DNA from: Flavobacterium sp. 1355
GTDB taxonomy: Bacteria > Bacteroidota > Bacteroidia > Flavobacteriales > Flavobacteriaceae
Reading direction: 5' to 3'
Assembly: GCF_017833415.1 (NCBI RefSeq)
Contig: NZ_JAFICC010000002.1
Coordinates: 351,226 to 415,225 of the forward strand
Length of the DNA: 64,000 bases
Shown: in pieces, positions 22,933-32,176 of the stretch
Numbering within the stretch: position 1 is the stretch's first letter
Layout of the letters: each line of letters starts with the position of its first letter
Program-made: the position numbers and the translations under genes
Notes under the pieces: generated by a model
What the model saw: the letters and a program-made list of their open reading frames with translations, nothing else
Databases searched by the model: none
Told to the model about the DNA's origin: nothing

Positions 22933-24174
22933 ATGAAAACAAATACTAAAATCGAACTCATGGCTCCCGCAGGGAACTTTGAGTCGCTTCAGGCTGCGCT
23001 CGATAACGGCTGCGATTCTGTATACTTTGGTGTTGAACAACTTAACATGCGAGCACGTTCAACAGTAAATTTTACAATGGATGATTTACAGGATATTGCA
23101 AATCGCTGCGAAGCAAAAAACGTTCGAACCTATCTGACTTTAAACACCATAATTTACGACCACGATTTATCTGTTGTAAAAACATTATTGAATAAGGCCA
23201 AAGAAGCAAATATTACAGCAGTAATAGCATCTGATCAGGCTGTAATCGCCATGGCACGATCAATTGGTATGGAAGTTCATATTTCAACTCAGTTGAATAT
23301 TACCAATATTGAAACCATTAAATTCTATAGTTTATTTGCCGACACAATGGTATTAAGTCGCGAATTGAGTTTACGTCAGGTTAAAAATATTACAGCCCAA
23401 ATAGAAAAAGAACAAATAAAAGGTCCGAACGGCAATTTAGTTGAAATCGAAATTTTCGGTCACGGCGCATTATGTATGGCTGTTTCAGGAAAATGTTATT
23501 TGAGTTTGCATTCGCATAATTCATCTGCAAATCGCGGTGCCTGCAAACAAAATTGCCGTAAAAAATATACCGTGATTGATCAGGAAACCGGTTTTGAAAT
23601 TGAATTGGATAACGAATACATGATGTCTCCCAAAGATTTATGTACCGTGGATTTTTTAGATCAGGTAATTGATTCCGGAATTCAGGTTTTAAAAATCGAA
23701 GGTCGCGGCCGTGCGCCGGAATATGTAGCAACCGTTATTAAAACCTATCGTGAAGCTATTGATGCCTATTATAATGGAACTTTCTCAAAAGACAAAACCG
23801 CAGTCTGGATGGAAGCTTTAAATACAGTTTACAATCGCGGTTTCTGGTCAGGTTATTATCTGGGTCAGGAATTAGGTGAATGGAGTGATATTCCCGGATC
23901 TGCAGCAACGCAAAAGAAAGTATACGTTGGAAAAGGAACACACTATTTCCCAAAAGCAGAAGTAGGTCAATTCAAAATTGAGGCTTACGATATTAAAATT
24001 GGAGATAAAATTCTGGTAACCGGTCCAAGCACAGGTGCTCAGGAAATGATTATTGACGAAATGTTTGTGAATGACATTGCTGGAGAAAAAGCTACAAAAG
24101 GCGATGACTGCAGCTTAAAACTGCCATTTAGAATCAGGATGTCTGATAAATTATATAAAATTGTAGAAGCGTAA
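22933..24174 (+). CDS. trhP: U32 peptidase family protein, TrhP-type tRNA hydroxylation enzyme
   Basis: This is a 413-residue U32 family protein. Members of the YegQ/TrhP branch make 5-hydroxyuridine at tRNA position 34 using prephenate and an iron-sulfur cluster. The family core ELMAPAGNFESLQAALDNG opens the protein. Cluster-type cysteines appear at 181, 188, 204, 208 and 237 (GALCMAVSGKCYLS and RGACKQNCR). A C-terminal beta domain (about 329-413) is shared with the upstream TrhO. I use the ATG at 22933; the earlier ATG at 22900 adds an atypical leader. It overlaps the ferredoxin gene by one base. Confidence 0.9.
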   Translation: MKTNTKIELMAPAGNFESLQAALDNGCDSVYFGVEQLNMRARSTVNFTMDDLQDIANRCEAKNVRTYLTLNTIIYDHDLSVVKTLLNKAKEANITAVIASDQAVIAMARSIGMEVHISTQLNITNIETIKFYSLFADTMVLSRELSLRQVKNITAQIEKEQIKGPNGNLVEIEIFGHGALCMAVSGKCYLSLHSHNSSANRGACKQNCRKKYTVIDQETGFEIELDNEYMMSPKDLCTVDFLDQVIDSGIQVLKIEGRGRAPEYVATVIKTYREAIDAYYNGTFSKDKTAVWMEALNTVYNRGFWSGYYLGQELGEWSDIPGSAATQKKVYVGKGTHYFPKAEVGQFKIEAYDIKIGDKILVTGPSTGAQEMIIDEMFVNDIAGEKATKGDDCSLKLPFRIRMSDKLYKIVEA

Positions 24175-24404
24175 TGGTTATCATAACTTTACAAAGAGGC
24201 AAATGCATTGGCTGTAATTACTGTGTCGAAATGGATCCGGTGCATTTTCAAATGTCAAAAAAAGACGGAAAATCGGTTTTGATCCATTCAGTAAATGCAA
24301 AAGGATTTTTTACTTTAAAATCTCCGAATCATGGCATTGTTGAAAGCTGCGAATTGGCGGCAAAAGCTTGTCCAGTGAAAATTATTACGGTTAAGGAGAC
24401 TTAG
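24174..24404 (+). CDS. Single-cluster ferredoxin
   Basis: This is a 76-residue ferredoxin. Cysteines 11, 14 and 17 (CIGCNYC) and a distal Cys66 in KACPVK fit one [4Fe-4S] cluster; Cys59 is extra. The ATG overlaps the trhP stop (TAATG), a sign of translational coupling. It probably supplies electrons or cluster chemistry to the iron-sulfur enzyme encoded just upstream, which is inference from position. A terminator follows at once. Confidence 0.88.
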   Translation: MVIITLQRGKCIGCNYCVEMDPVHFQMSKKDGKSVLIHSVNAKGFFTLKSPNHGIVESCELAAKACPVKIITVKET

Positions 24405-24410
24405 AAAAGA

Positions 24411-24442
24411 AATGCCCATATTTCTTATAAAACATGGGCATT
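24411..24442. terminator. Terminator after the tRNA hydroxylation operon
   Basis: Arms AATGCCCAT (24411-24419) and ATGGGCATT (24434-24442) form a 9-bp stem with a 14-base loop, between convergent genes. AT-rich sequence flanks it on both sides. Confidence 0.7.
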
Positions 24443-24462
24443 ATTATTTGATTTTACCTTTT

Positions 24463-25269
24463 TTAATTTTCTATAGTTACAAAGGACTTAATTTGAATGT
24501 AATTATGTTTGTCTTGAATTTCCTTTTCCAGAAAAATTATATAGTTATTAAAGTAATCTGAAAGATCAAAGTCTTCTATTGATTGTTTATCAGCATTATA
24601 AAATCGGGTTGAATGCACAAAATTTTCTAAATCAAGTATTTTTTTAGATTTGAATTTTGGTCTGTTTTGCTCTTCAAACTCTTCAAAGTAAAAAATCCCT
24701 GTCTTAGATTTTCCACCATCTTTTAATGCATATCTTTTTGGCTTACAGTCTGGTTCAGGTTCGTAGATATAATTGTTATCTAGTTTGAAAAAAAGTGTGT
24801 CTTTTCTTTTATTTTGAATTACCTTCATATCCTTGTGGATAGGGTAATACGAGATATATCGTAAATTTTTAGATTGTATTAATTCACTTCCATTCACAAA
24901 AAAAATCACGTATTTATCAATTAAGGAATCCTTTAGCTTCCATTTATCTACAATTTTATTATGACCGCCGTCACAATAAAATTTCTTATTTTCAATATAT
25001 TCTTTTATTGATATTATTTTTTTGGGTTTAATTCCTTTTAAAACAGTGTCAGTGTCAAAAAAAATATAACCATCTGTATTGGTTTCCCTTATCTGCATCT
25101 TTTCAAATGCTAATTTATTGTAATAAGTTTCATCTACTGTATGTTTGATCCATGGTGATACGGTATAATATTTATCAACATTAAAAAAAAGAGTATCTTT
25201 TTCTTTGATTTGTGCTGACAAATCAATGTATATAAAAAAGGATAATAGAATAAAAAAACAGGTTTTCAT
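24463..25269 (-). CDS. Secreted hypothetical protein with a duplicated module
   Basis: This is a 268-residue exported protein of unknown function, with signal peptide MKTCFFILLSFFIYIDLSAQ. It contains two related modules. Residues about 23-98 begin KEKDTLFFNVDKYY and end ENKKFY; residues about 155-225 begin KRKDTLFFKLDNNY and end HSTRFY. Each is followed by a shorter segment ending in a hydrophobic IFF or IIFLEK strand. The duplication implies a two-domain beta protein. There is no lipobox. It faces the ferredoxin gene and is probably transcribed alone. Confidence 0.75.
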   Translation of the reverse strand: MKTCFFILLSFFIYIDLSAQIKEKDTLFFNVDKYYTVSPWIKHTVDETYYNKLAFEKMQIRETNTDGYIFFDTDTVLKGIKPKKIISIKEYIENKKFYCDGGHNKIVDKWKLKDSLIDKYVIFFVNGSELIQSKNLRYISYYPIHKDMKVIQNKRKDTLFFKLDNNYIYEPEPDCKPKRYALKDGGKSKTGIFYFEEFEEQNRPKFKSKKILDLENFVHSTRFYNADKQSIEDFDLSDYFNNYIIFLEKEIQDKHNYIQIKSFVTIEN

Positions 25270-25613
25270 TTTTATAAAAAATCAAGGATTACTGGATGCT
25301 AATTTGTTTTAAAAATATTTTAATCTTATGCTGATTTTCAAAAAGCGTGCAAATTTATCCTTAATTTTCTTACGAGATAGTGTTTTTAAATAAATTTAAC
25401 AAAAATTAAACGTAAATAAAAACAGTTAAAAAGAGATGAAAAACTAAATGGCCAGCTACTGTTTGAAAGAATGTTTTCCTTTAATAATTATATGTTTAAT
25501 CATTTAACATCCGTTTAGAATTAATCGATAAAAAGCAAAATAAAAAAATACTATCTTTACCGATTAAATGTTTATGAACTTAAGTCGTTTTTTGCGACAC
25601 TACATATATAATT
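25270..25613. other. 344-bp non-coding AT-rich region between divergent genes
   Basis: I see no gene here. It holds the upstream regions of the secreted hypothetical protein and ricT. ATCGATAAAAAGCAAA at 25524-25539 matches 15 of 16 bases of a sequence before the M4 protease (33248-33263), and TATCTTTA at about 25552 is one base off a -7 element. Confidence 0.5.
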
Positions 25614-26945
25614 ATGGCATGTACAAGTTGTTCAACCTCAGATGGCGGCGCACCAAAGGGTTGTAAAAATAATGGGACTTGCGGCACCGATAGCTGCAAT
25701 AAATTGACTGTTTTTGACTGGCTGGCCAACATGAGCCCGTCTAATGGAGAGGCAATTTTTGATTGTGTTGAAGTTCGTTTTAAAAACGGACGAAAAGAAT
25801 TCTTTAGAAATTCAGAAAAATTAACGCTAAGTATTGGTGATATAGTAGCAACTGTTGCTTCACCAGGACATGATATTGGAATTGTTACACTTACAGGCGA
25901 ATTGGTAAAAATTCAAATGAAGAAAAAAGGAGTAAATCCGGATAGTAACGAAATTCCTAAAATCTACAGAAAAGCATCTCAGAAGGATATTGACATATGG
26001 TCTGTAGCGCGCGATCGTGAAGAACCTATGAAAGTTCGTGCACGTGAACTGGCAATCCAGCATAAATTGGAAATGAAAATTTCGGATATTGAATTCCAGG
26101 GAGACGGTTCAAAAGCAACATTTTATTATACGGCAAACGACAGAGTCGATTTTAGACTGTTAATCAAAGATTTTGCTAAAGAATTCAGTACAAGAGTAGA
26201 GATGAAACAAGTTGGTTTTCGTCAGGAAGCAGCACGCCTTGGCGGAATTGGTTCTTGTGGACGTGAACTTTGCTGTTCGACCTGGCTGACTGATTTCAGA
26301 AGTGTAAATACTTCGGCAGCAAGATACCAGCAGCTTTCACTTAATCCTCAGAAATTAGCTGGACAATGTGGAAAATTAAAGTGCTGTCTAAACTATGAGC
26401 TTGATACTTACATGGATGCATTAAAAGATTTTCCGGATTATGACACTAAGTTAGTGACAGAAAAGGGCGATGCAGTTTGTCAGAAACAAGATATTTTTAA
26501 GGGTTTGATGTGGTTTGCCTACACAAATAATTTTGCAAACTGGCATGTTTTAAAAATTGATCAGGTCAAAGAAATAATTGCAGAAAACAAACAGAAGAAT
26601 AAAGTATCTTCTCTTGAAGATTTTGCTATTGAAGTAACTTCAGAACCTGAAAAAGATTTCAATAATGCAATGGGGCAGGAAAGTTTAACGCGTTTTGATC
26701 AGCCAAAAAGAAAGAAAAAACCAAATCGAAAACGCAAACCAAATGCAGAAAATGCTATTGTTGCCAACACAAATCAGGTAAAGCCTCAAGGTAACAATAA
26801 TAAACCTGCAGGAGCAAATCCGAACAAACCAAAAAAATCGAACAACAAACCAAATCAGTCGAATAAATCAAATAATTCGAACGATAATAAACCCACAGAA
26901 CCTAGAAAACCTATAATTATTACTAAAAATGAGAATAAAAAATAG
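25614..26945 (+). CDS. ricT: PSP1 domain protein, RicT family
   Basis: This 443-residue protein carries the PSP1/RicT domain (about 70-290). In Bacillus, RicT belongs to an iron-sulfur-containing complex that affects mRNA processing. Conserved cysteines are visible in GSCGRELCCSTWL and QCGKLKCCLNYELDTY, and more Cys cluster at the N-terminus (MACTSCSTSDGG, GTCGTDSCN). The last ~90 residues are a low-complexity Lys/Asn/Pro tail, probably disordered. The gene overlaps gldH by 17 bases; ricT-gldH-PBP1A is a familiar order in Bacteroidota. Confidence 0.88.
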   Translation: MACTSCSTSDGGAPKGCKNNGTCGTDSCNKLTVFDWLANMSPSNGEAIFDCVEVRFKNGRKEFFRNSEKLTLSIGDIVATVASPGHDIGIVTLTGELVKIQMKKKGVNPDSNEIPKIYRKASQKDIDIWSVARDREEPMKVRARELAIQHKLEMKISDIEFQGDGSKATFYYTANDRVDFRLLIKDFAKEFSTRVEMKQVGFRQEAARLGGIGSCGRELCCSTWLTDFRSVNTSAARYQQLSLNPQKLAGQCGKLKCCLNYELDTYMDALKDFPDYDTKLVTEKGDAVCQKQDIFKGLMWFAYTNNFANWHVLKIDQVKEIIAENKQKNKVSSLEDFAIEVTSEPEKDFNNAMGQESLTRFDQPKRKKKPNRKRKPNAENAIVANTNQVKPQGNNNKPAGANPNKPKKSNNKPNQSNKSNNSNDNKPTEPRKPIIITKNENKK

Positions 26946-27408
26946 CGGGATTCTTATTTTGGCAGCTATACTTCTTTTTTCATGCGATAAAAAAAGAGTG
27001 TTTGATCAGTACAAATCTGTTGGAAGTGCGTGGCATAAAGACAGTATTGTAACATTTGACCTGCCAGTTTTAGATTCTACCAAAAAGTACAATTTATTTG
27101 TAAATTTGAGAGACAATAACAATTATCCGTTTAATAATTTGTTTTTAATTGTAGCTATTGAAACACCAAACGGATTCACAAAAGTGGATACCTTAGAGTA
27201 TCAAATGGCAAATCCGGATGGAACGTTATTAGGAAATGGTTTTACAGATATAAAAGAAAGTAAACTGTTTTATAAAGAAGGTGTAAAATTTAGAGGAAAA
27301 TACAAAGTACACATCAAACAAGCAGTTAGAGAATCAGGAAAAATTCCTGGAGTTCAGACTTTAGAAGGTATTACAGACGTAGGTTTTAGAATAGAACAAA
27401 AAGAATAG
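26929..27408 (+). CDS. gldH: Gliding motility lipoprotein GldH
   Basis: GldH is a lipoprotein needed for gliding motility in Flavobacterium johnsoniae. The 159-residue protein starts with a lipoprotein signal, LILAAILLFSCDKK, with the acylated Cys at residue 19. The body matches the family in length and in the SAWHKDSIVTFDLPVLDST region and the TLEGITDVGFRIE ending. It starts inside the end of ricT and lies 10 bp before PBP1A, implying one operon. Confidence 0.92.
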   Translation: MRIKNSGILILAAILLFSCDKKRVFDQYKSVGSAWHKDSIVTFDLPVLDSTKKYNLFVNLRDNNNYPFNNLFLIVAIETPNGFTKVDTLEYQMANPDGTLLGNGFTDIKESKLFYKEGVKFRGKYKVHIKQAVRESGKIPGVQTLEGITDVGFRIEQKE

Positions 27409-27418
27409 ACGAATATTT

Positions 27419-29725
27419 ATGGCTACTAAAAAAAACAATCAGACAGCTACTACTAAAGACATTAATTATTATAAAAAGAAATTTTGGAGAGTTTTTGCCT
27501 ATACTTTATTAGGTATTTTGGCTTTCTTTTTATTTGCATCATGGGGATTATTCGGATCGATGCCTTCTTTTGAGGATTTAGAAAATCCGGATTCTAATCT
27601 GGCTACCGAAATTATATCATCTGACGGAGTTGTAATTGGTAAATATTTTAAAACCAACAGATCTCAGTTAAAATATTCAGATCTTCCAAAAAGCCTCGTT
27701 GAAGCTTTGGTAGCTACCGAAGATGCCCGTTTTTATGAACATTCGGGAATTGACGGACGCGGAACTTTAAGAGCTGTTTTTACTTTAGGAACAAATGGGG
27801 GAGCAAGTACACTAACCCAACAGCTGGCAAAACAATTGTTTCACGGAGAAGGATCTAAATTTCTTCCTTTTAGGATTGTACAGAAGATAAAAGAGTGGAT
27901 TATTGCTATTCGCCTTGAAAGGCAATATACAAAGAATGAAATTCTGGCAATGTATTGCAACGTTTATGATTTCGGAAATTATTCGGTTGGAGTAAGCTCA
28001 GCGGCACAAACCTATTTTTCTAAAGACCCAAAAGATTTAACACTGGACGAATCAGCTATTTTGGTTGGAATGTTCAAAAATTCAGGATTATATAATCCGG
28101 TCAGAAATCCGGAAGGAGTAAAAAACCGTCGTAATGTGGTGCTTTCTCAAATGGCAAAAGCAAAGATGATTTCTGAATCTGAAAAAGAAAGATTACAATC
28201 CTTGCCAATTGCTTTAAAATTCAAATTAGAAAGCCACCGTGAAGGAATGGCGACTTATTTCAGAGAATATCTTCGTGATTATATGAAGAAATGGACAGCC
28301 GAAAACAAAAAACCTGACGGTTCAGATTATGATGTCTACAAAGATGGTCTTAAAATATACACCACTATCGATTCGAGAATGCAGAAATATGCCGAAGAGG
28401 CTGTGTCTGAACATATGAAGAATCTGCAGCAGCAATTTTTTATTGAAATGAAAAACAATAAAAATGCGCCTTTTGTCAATATTACCAAAGCAGAAACAGA
28501 TCGTATCATGATGCAGGCGATGAAAAATTCTGTGCGTTGGGCAACCTTGAAAGATATGGATAAAAGCGAGGATGAAATTATAAAGTCATTTGACGTAAAA
28601 ACAAAGATGACAATATTTACCTGGAAAGGGGAACGTGATACTATAATGACACCCAGAGATTCTATTCGTTATTACAAGCACTTTTTGCAATCTGGTTTAA
28701 TGGCAATGGAACCGCAAACCGGAAATATCAAAGCATGGGTAGGTGGTATTAATTATAAATATTTCCAGTACGATCACGTTGGGCAAGGAGCAAGACAAGT
28801 AGGATCTACTTTTAAACCATTTGTTTATGCTACTGCAATTGAGCAATTAAATATGTCTCCTTGTGATTCTATCCTTGATGGACCATTTATGATTCATAAA
28901 GGGCGTCACCACGTAACGGAAGATTGGGAACCAAGAAACTCTGACAACAGATACCGTGGAATGGTAACTTTAAAACAAGGATTGGCAAACTCTATCAATA
29001 CAGTTTCGGCAAAATTAATTGACAGAACCGGACCCGAAGCAGTTGTTGAATTAACCAGAAAACTTGGTGTGAAAACAGAAATTCCTGTACAACCCTCTAT
29101 CGCACTTGGGGCAGTAGATATCACAGTCGAAGATATGGTGGCCGCATACAGTACATTTGCAAATCAGGGTGTTTATGTAAAACCACAATTTTTAAGCAGA
29201 ATTGAGAACAAAAGCGGTGAAGTAATTTATGAGCCAATTCCGGAATCTCATGATGTTTTAAATAAAGATATCGCCTTTGCCGTAATCAAATTACTTCAGG
29301 GAGTTACTGAAACGGGTTCCGGAGCACGTTTACGTACTCAGGGAGGTGGAAGCGGAGATAACCGTTGGACAGGATATCCGTATATGTTCAAAAATCCAAT
29401 TGCAGGTAAAACAGGAACAACACAAAATCAATCAGATGGTTGGTTTATGGGGATGGTTCCAAACTTAGTTACCGGTGTTTGGGTAGGTTGCGAAGATCGT
29501 TCAGCACGTTTTAAAAGTCTGACTTACGGACAAGGTGCTACAGCTGCATTGCCGGTTTGGGCATATTTCATGAAATTATGTTATGCAGATAAAGATCTTC
29601 AGGTTTCTAAAGCTGAGTTTGAGCGCCCGGCAAATCTCTCTATCAAAGTAGATTGTTACAGCAGGCCTGCAGTAGTGAAAGATACCACACAGACAGAACA
29701 AAATACAGACGAATTCGAATTGTAA
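27419..29725 (+). CDS. Penicillin-binding protein 1A (bifunctional peptidoglycan synthase)
   Basis: This class A PBP of 768 residues has a single N-terminal membrane helix (about 23-45). A GT51 glycosyltransferase domain follows, with catalytic Glu101 in ATEDARFYEHSG and QQLAKQLF. The transpeptidase domain shows SxxK as STFK (Ser463, Lys466), SxN as SIN, and KTGTT from Lys664. All active-site motifs are intact, so it can both polymerise and cross-link peptidoglycan. It ends the ricT-gldH operon and is followed by a strong terminator. Confidence 0.95.
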   Translation: MATKKNNQTATTKDINYYKKKFWRVFAYTLLGILAFFLFASWGLFGSMPSFEDLENPDSNLATEIISSDGVVIGKYFKTNRSQLKYSDLPKSLVEALVATEDARFYEHSGIDGRGTLRAVFTLGTNGGASTLTQQLAKQLFHGEGSKFLPFRIVQKIKEWIIAIRLERQYTKNEILAMYCNVYDFGNYSVGVSSAAQTYFSKDPKDLTLDESAILVGMFKNSGLYNPVRNPEGVKNRRNVVLSQMAKAKMISESEKERLQSLPIALKFKLESHREGMATYFREYLRDYMKKWTAENKKPDGSDYDVYKDGLKIYTTIDSRMQKYAEEAVSEHMKNLQQQFFIEMKNNKNAPFVNITKAETDRIMMQAMKNSVRWATLKDMDKSEDEIIKSFDVKTKMTIFTWKGERDTIMTPRDSIRYYKHFLQSGLMAMEPQTGNIKAWVGGINYKYFQYDHVGQGARQVGSTFKPFVYATAIEQLNMSPCDSILDGPFMIHKGRHHVTEDWEPRNSDNRYRGMVTLKQGLANSINTVSAKLIDRTGPEAVVELTRKLGVKTEIPVQPSIALGAVDITVEDMVAAYSTFANQGVYVKPQFLSRIENKSGEVIYEPIPESHDVLNKDIAFAVIKLLQGVTETGSGARLRTQGGGSGDNRWTGYPYMFKNPIAGKTGTTQNQSDGWFMGMVPNLVTGVWVGCEDRSARFKSLTYGQGATAALPVWAYFMKLCYADKDLQVSKAEFERPANLSIKVDCYSRPAVVKDTTQTEQNTDEFEL

Positions 29726-29743
29726 TTTCGATTCCCTTTAAAT

Positions 29744-29795
29744 AAAAATATCCTTTTGTACTTCTGCATTTAGAAGTTTACAAAAGGATATTTTT
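29744..29795 (+). terminator. Terminator after PBP1A
   Basis: Perfect 17-bp arms, AAAAATATCCTTTTGTA (29744-29760) and its complement (29779-29795), enclose a smaller CTTCT...AGAAG stem. A run of T follows. Confidence 0.88.
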
Positions 29796-29893
29796 TTTGG
29801 AATGAAATGATTTTATTTTTTTGCGAAATCGTTATAATTAAATCTAAAAATCTTATTTTTATCAAAATTATATGGTAATAAAGACAGTTTGTT

Positions 29894-30595
29894 ATGATAA
29901 CAAAAAAAGTAAATAGCGTTCAGGATGCAATAAAAGGAATCGAAAGCAGTATGACAATTATGTTTGGCGGTTTTGGATTATGCGGAATTCCTGAAAATAC
30001 AATCGCAGCATTAGTAAATACAACCATTTCAGACCTAACCTGTATTTCTAATAATGCCGGAGTTGATGATTTTGGTCTGGGATTGCTTTTGCAGAAGAAA
30101 CAAATTAAAAAAATGATTTCGTCTTATGTGGGTGAAAATGCCGAGTTCGAACGTCAAATGCTTTCAGGAGAACTAGAAGTAGAACTGACTCCGCAAGGTA
30201 CTCTGGCAGAACGCTGTCGTGCTGCACAAGCCGGAATCCCAGCATTCTTTACACCAGCTGGTTACGGAACCGAAGTTGCGGAAGGAAAAGAAGTTCGCGA
30301 ATTCAACGGAAAAATGCACATTATGGAACAAGCATTCAAAGCAGATTTTGCTATTGTTAAGGCATGGAAAGGTGATGAAGCCGGAAATCTAATTTTTAAA
30401 GGAACTGCCAGAAACTTTAATGCCTGTATGGCGGGTGCTGCAAAGATAACAGTTGCTGAGGTTGAAGAATTAGTTCCAGTTGGGACATTAGACCCAAATC
30501 AAATTCACATTCCGGGAATTATGGTACAGCGTATTTTTCAGGGTGAGAAGTTTGAAAAAAGAATTGAACAGCGAACTGTAAGACAGAGGAATTAG
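29894..30595 (+). CDS. CoA transferase subunit A (3-oxoacid CoA-transferase type)
   Basis: This is the alpha subunit of a class I CoA transferase, 233 residues, with the family N-terminus [31 protein letters not shown]. With the beta subunit it moves CoA between an acyl-CoA and a 3-oxoacid, typically succinyl-CoA and acetoacetate, in ketone or butyrate metabolism. The two subunits are usually adjacent or overlapping; here they are separated by 222 bases of repeat-like DNA. The likely symbol would be scoA or atoD, but substrate cannot be read from sequence. Confidence 0.92.
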   Translation: MITKKVNSVQDAIKGIESSMTIMFGGFGLCGIPENTIAALVNTTISDLTCISNNAGVDDFGLGLLLQKKQIKKMISSYVGENAEFERQMLSGELEVELTPQGTLAERCRAAQAGIPAFFTPAGYGTEVAEGKEVREFNGKMHIMEQAFKADFAIVKAWKGDEAGNLIFKGTARNFNACMAGAAKITVAEVEELVPVGTLDPNQIHIPGIMVQRIFQGEKFEKRIEQRTVRQRN

Positions 30596-30817
30596 ATAAT
30601 GAGATATTTTGTCAATTAGATAATGAATTATAATGCAAAATTGTTGCGTTAAATAAATTTGAGAATTGATATGATATTGATTTTTAGAAAATTACTTTAA
30701 ACAACATAAAGTAAAATATTAGATAATTAGAAAATGTGATAATTAGATAATTAATTAGATTGCTCAATTGTGGGTATTATTTTAATTGTCTAATTTCCAA
30801 ATTGACACATTCAGTTT
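30596..30817. repeat. Repeat-like spacer within the CoA transferase operon
   Basis: This 222-bp AT-rich stretch contains several copies of the word ATTAGATAAT (about 30594, 30618, 30720, 30742) and, near the right end, ATTGTCTAATT, which pairs with AATTAGATAAT apart from one mismatch. No open frame of note is present. It resembles the other word-like intergenic repeats in this window and separates two subunits that are normally adjacent. Confidence 0.6.
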
Positions 30818-31471
30818 ATGTTAACAAAAGAAGATATTGCAAAACGAATTGCAAAAGAAGTAAAAGACCGTTATTTCGTTAATCTTGGAATTGGAATACC
30901 GACTTTGGTTGCTAATTATGTAAGAGAAGATATAGCTGTTGAGTTTCAAAGCGAAAACGGTGTTCTGGGTATGGGACCTTTTCCTTTTGCAGGAGAAGAA
31001 GATGCTGACATTATAAATGCAGGAAAACAAACCATTACAACTCTTCCGGGAGCCAGTTTCTTCGATTCAGCTTTTAGTTTCGGAATGATTCGCAGCCAAA
31101 AAGTAGATTTAACGATTTTAGGCGCGATGGAAGTTTCTGAAAACGGGGATATCGCCAACTGGAAAATTCCGGGTAAAATGGTAAAGGGTATGGGTGGGGC
31201 AATGGATTTGGTAGCTTCTGCCGAAAATATAATCGTTGCCATGATGCATGTTAATAAAGCCGGGGAATCTAAAATCCTAAAAAAATGCACTTTGCCATTA
31301 ACAGGTGTTGGTTGCGTTAAAAAGGTTGTAACAGAGCTTGCAGTTCTCGAAGTGACAGATAAAGGTTTTAAGCTCTTAGAACGTGCGCCAGGTGTTTCTG
31401 TAGAGCATATTGTAGCATCAACAGAAGCAGATTTGATAATTGAAGGAGAAATACCTGAAATGGCAATCTAA
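30818..31471 (+). CDS. CoA transferase subunit B
   Basis: This is the beta subunit, 217 residues, of the CoA transferase. The catalytic glutamate that forms the glutamyl-CoA thioester is Glu46 in QSENGVLGMGPFP. VNLGIGIPTLVANY and the GGAMDLV motif are also canonical. It acts with the alpha subunit at 29894. A hairpin terminator follows. Confidence 0.93.
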   Translation: MLTKEDIAKRIAKEVKDRYFVNLGIGIPTLVANYVREDIAVEFQSENGVLGMGPFPFAGEEDADIINAGKQTITTLPGASFFDSAFSFGMIRSQKVDLTILGAMEVSENGDIANWKIPGKMVKGMGGAMDLVASAENIIVAMMHVNKAGESKILKKCTLPLTGVGCVKKVVTELAVLEVTDKGFKLLERAPGVSVEHIVASTEADLIIEGEIPEMAI

Positions 31472-31547
31472 TCATCTAAACGGAAAAGTGGTTTACCAAA
31501 GATTTCCAAAAATTATTTTGAAGAACCGCAAACTTTAAAAAGCAAAG

Positions 31548-31569
31548 AAACCGCCCAATTGGGCGGTTT
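31548..31569. terminator. Bidirectional terminator after CoA transferase
   Basis: AAACCGCCCAA and TTGGGCGGTTT form a perfect 22-bp palindrome followed by T-rich sequence, between convergent genes. Confidence 0.85.
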
Positions 31570-31597
31570 TTTATTCTTTAAAAACATATAGCTTTTA

Positions 31598-32125
31598 TTA
31601 TAAATTAAAAGAAGCTCCTAAGCTAAAAGTGGCTTGATTGTTTAAATGATAAAAAGGATCATTATTGCTTCCGTATTTCGCGATCGGAAATCCAATTTCC
31701 GTGAAAACGCCAAATCCGTCAGTGAAGAAATAACGGCCTCCAACATGACCTCCGAAGTTATGTAAACCTAAACTTAATCCAGGATAAACATCTAATTGCT
31801 CAACACCAATTACGCTTGATAAATTTGCATTGATTCTTGCTTTTGCATCAAAACGATCCTGAAATTCAGGTTTTGTATCATAATATGCCGAAGGAACATT
31901 ATGGTAGTAACCTGTAAAGTTGTCTACTCCTAATAAATAAGTAGTTACGAAACCAAATGAGAAATTTTCTCCCAAACCAAAATCTACAGAACCCTGAATT
32001 CCAGAACCACCATCTTGCAGATTAGCACCCACATTTACTTTAATGTCTCCTTTACCTTTGAAGGCTTGTTGTGCATTAATAAAACCGAATGATACTAAGA
32101 ACAAAAGTGTAATAACCTTTTTCAT
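31598..32125 (-). CDS. Outer-membrane beta-barrel-like protein (DUF6646 type)
   Basis: This 175-residue exported protein has signal peptide MKKVITLLFLVSFGFINAQ. The body is Gly- and aromatic-rich with alternating strands (GSVDFGLGENFSFGFVTTYLLG, LNNQATFSLGASFNL) and ends in a C-terminal aromatic-Leu strand. It is probably a small outer-membrane barrel common in Flavobacteriia, seen in public annotation as DUF6646; the function is unknown. It follows the phosphatase gene on the same strand, 51 bp downstream. Confidence 0.78.
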   Translation of the reverse strand: MKKVITLLFLVSFGFINAQQAFKGKGDIKVNVGANLQDGGSGIQGSVDFGLGENFSFGFVTTYLLGVDNFTGYYHNVPSAYYDTKPEFQDRFDAKARINANLSSVIGVEQLDVYPGLSLGLHNFGGHVGGRYFFTDGFGVFTEIGFPIAKYGSNNDPFYHLNNQATFSLGASFNL

Positions 32126-32176
32126 AAATTTTAAATATTAATTATTTTGCAGCACAAATGTAGAGTTTTTAATGGT

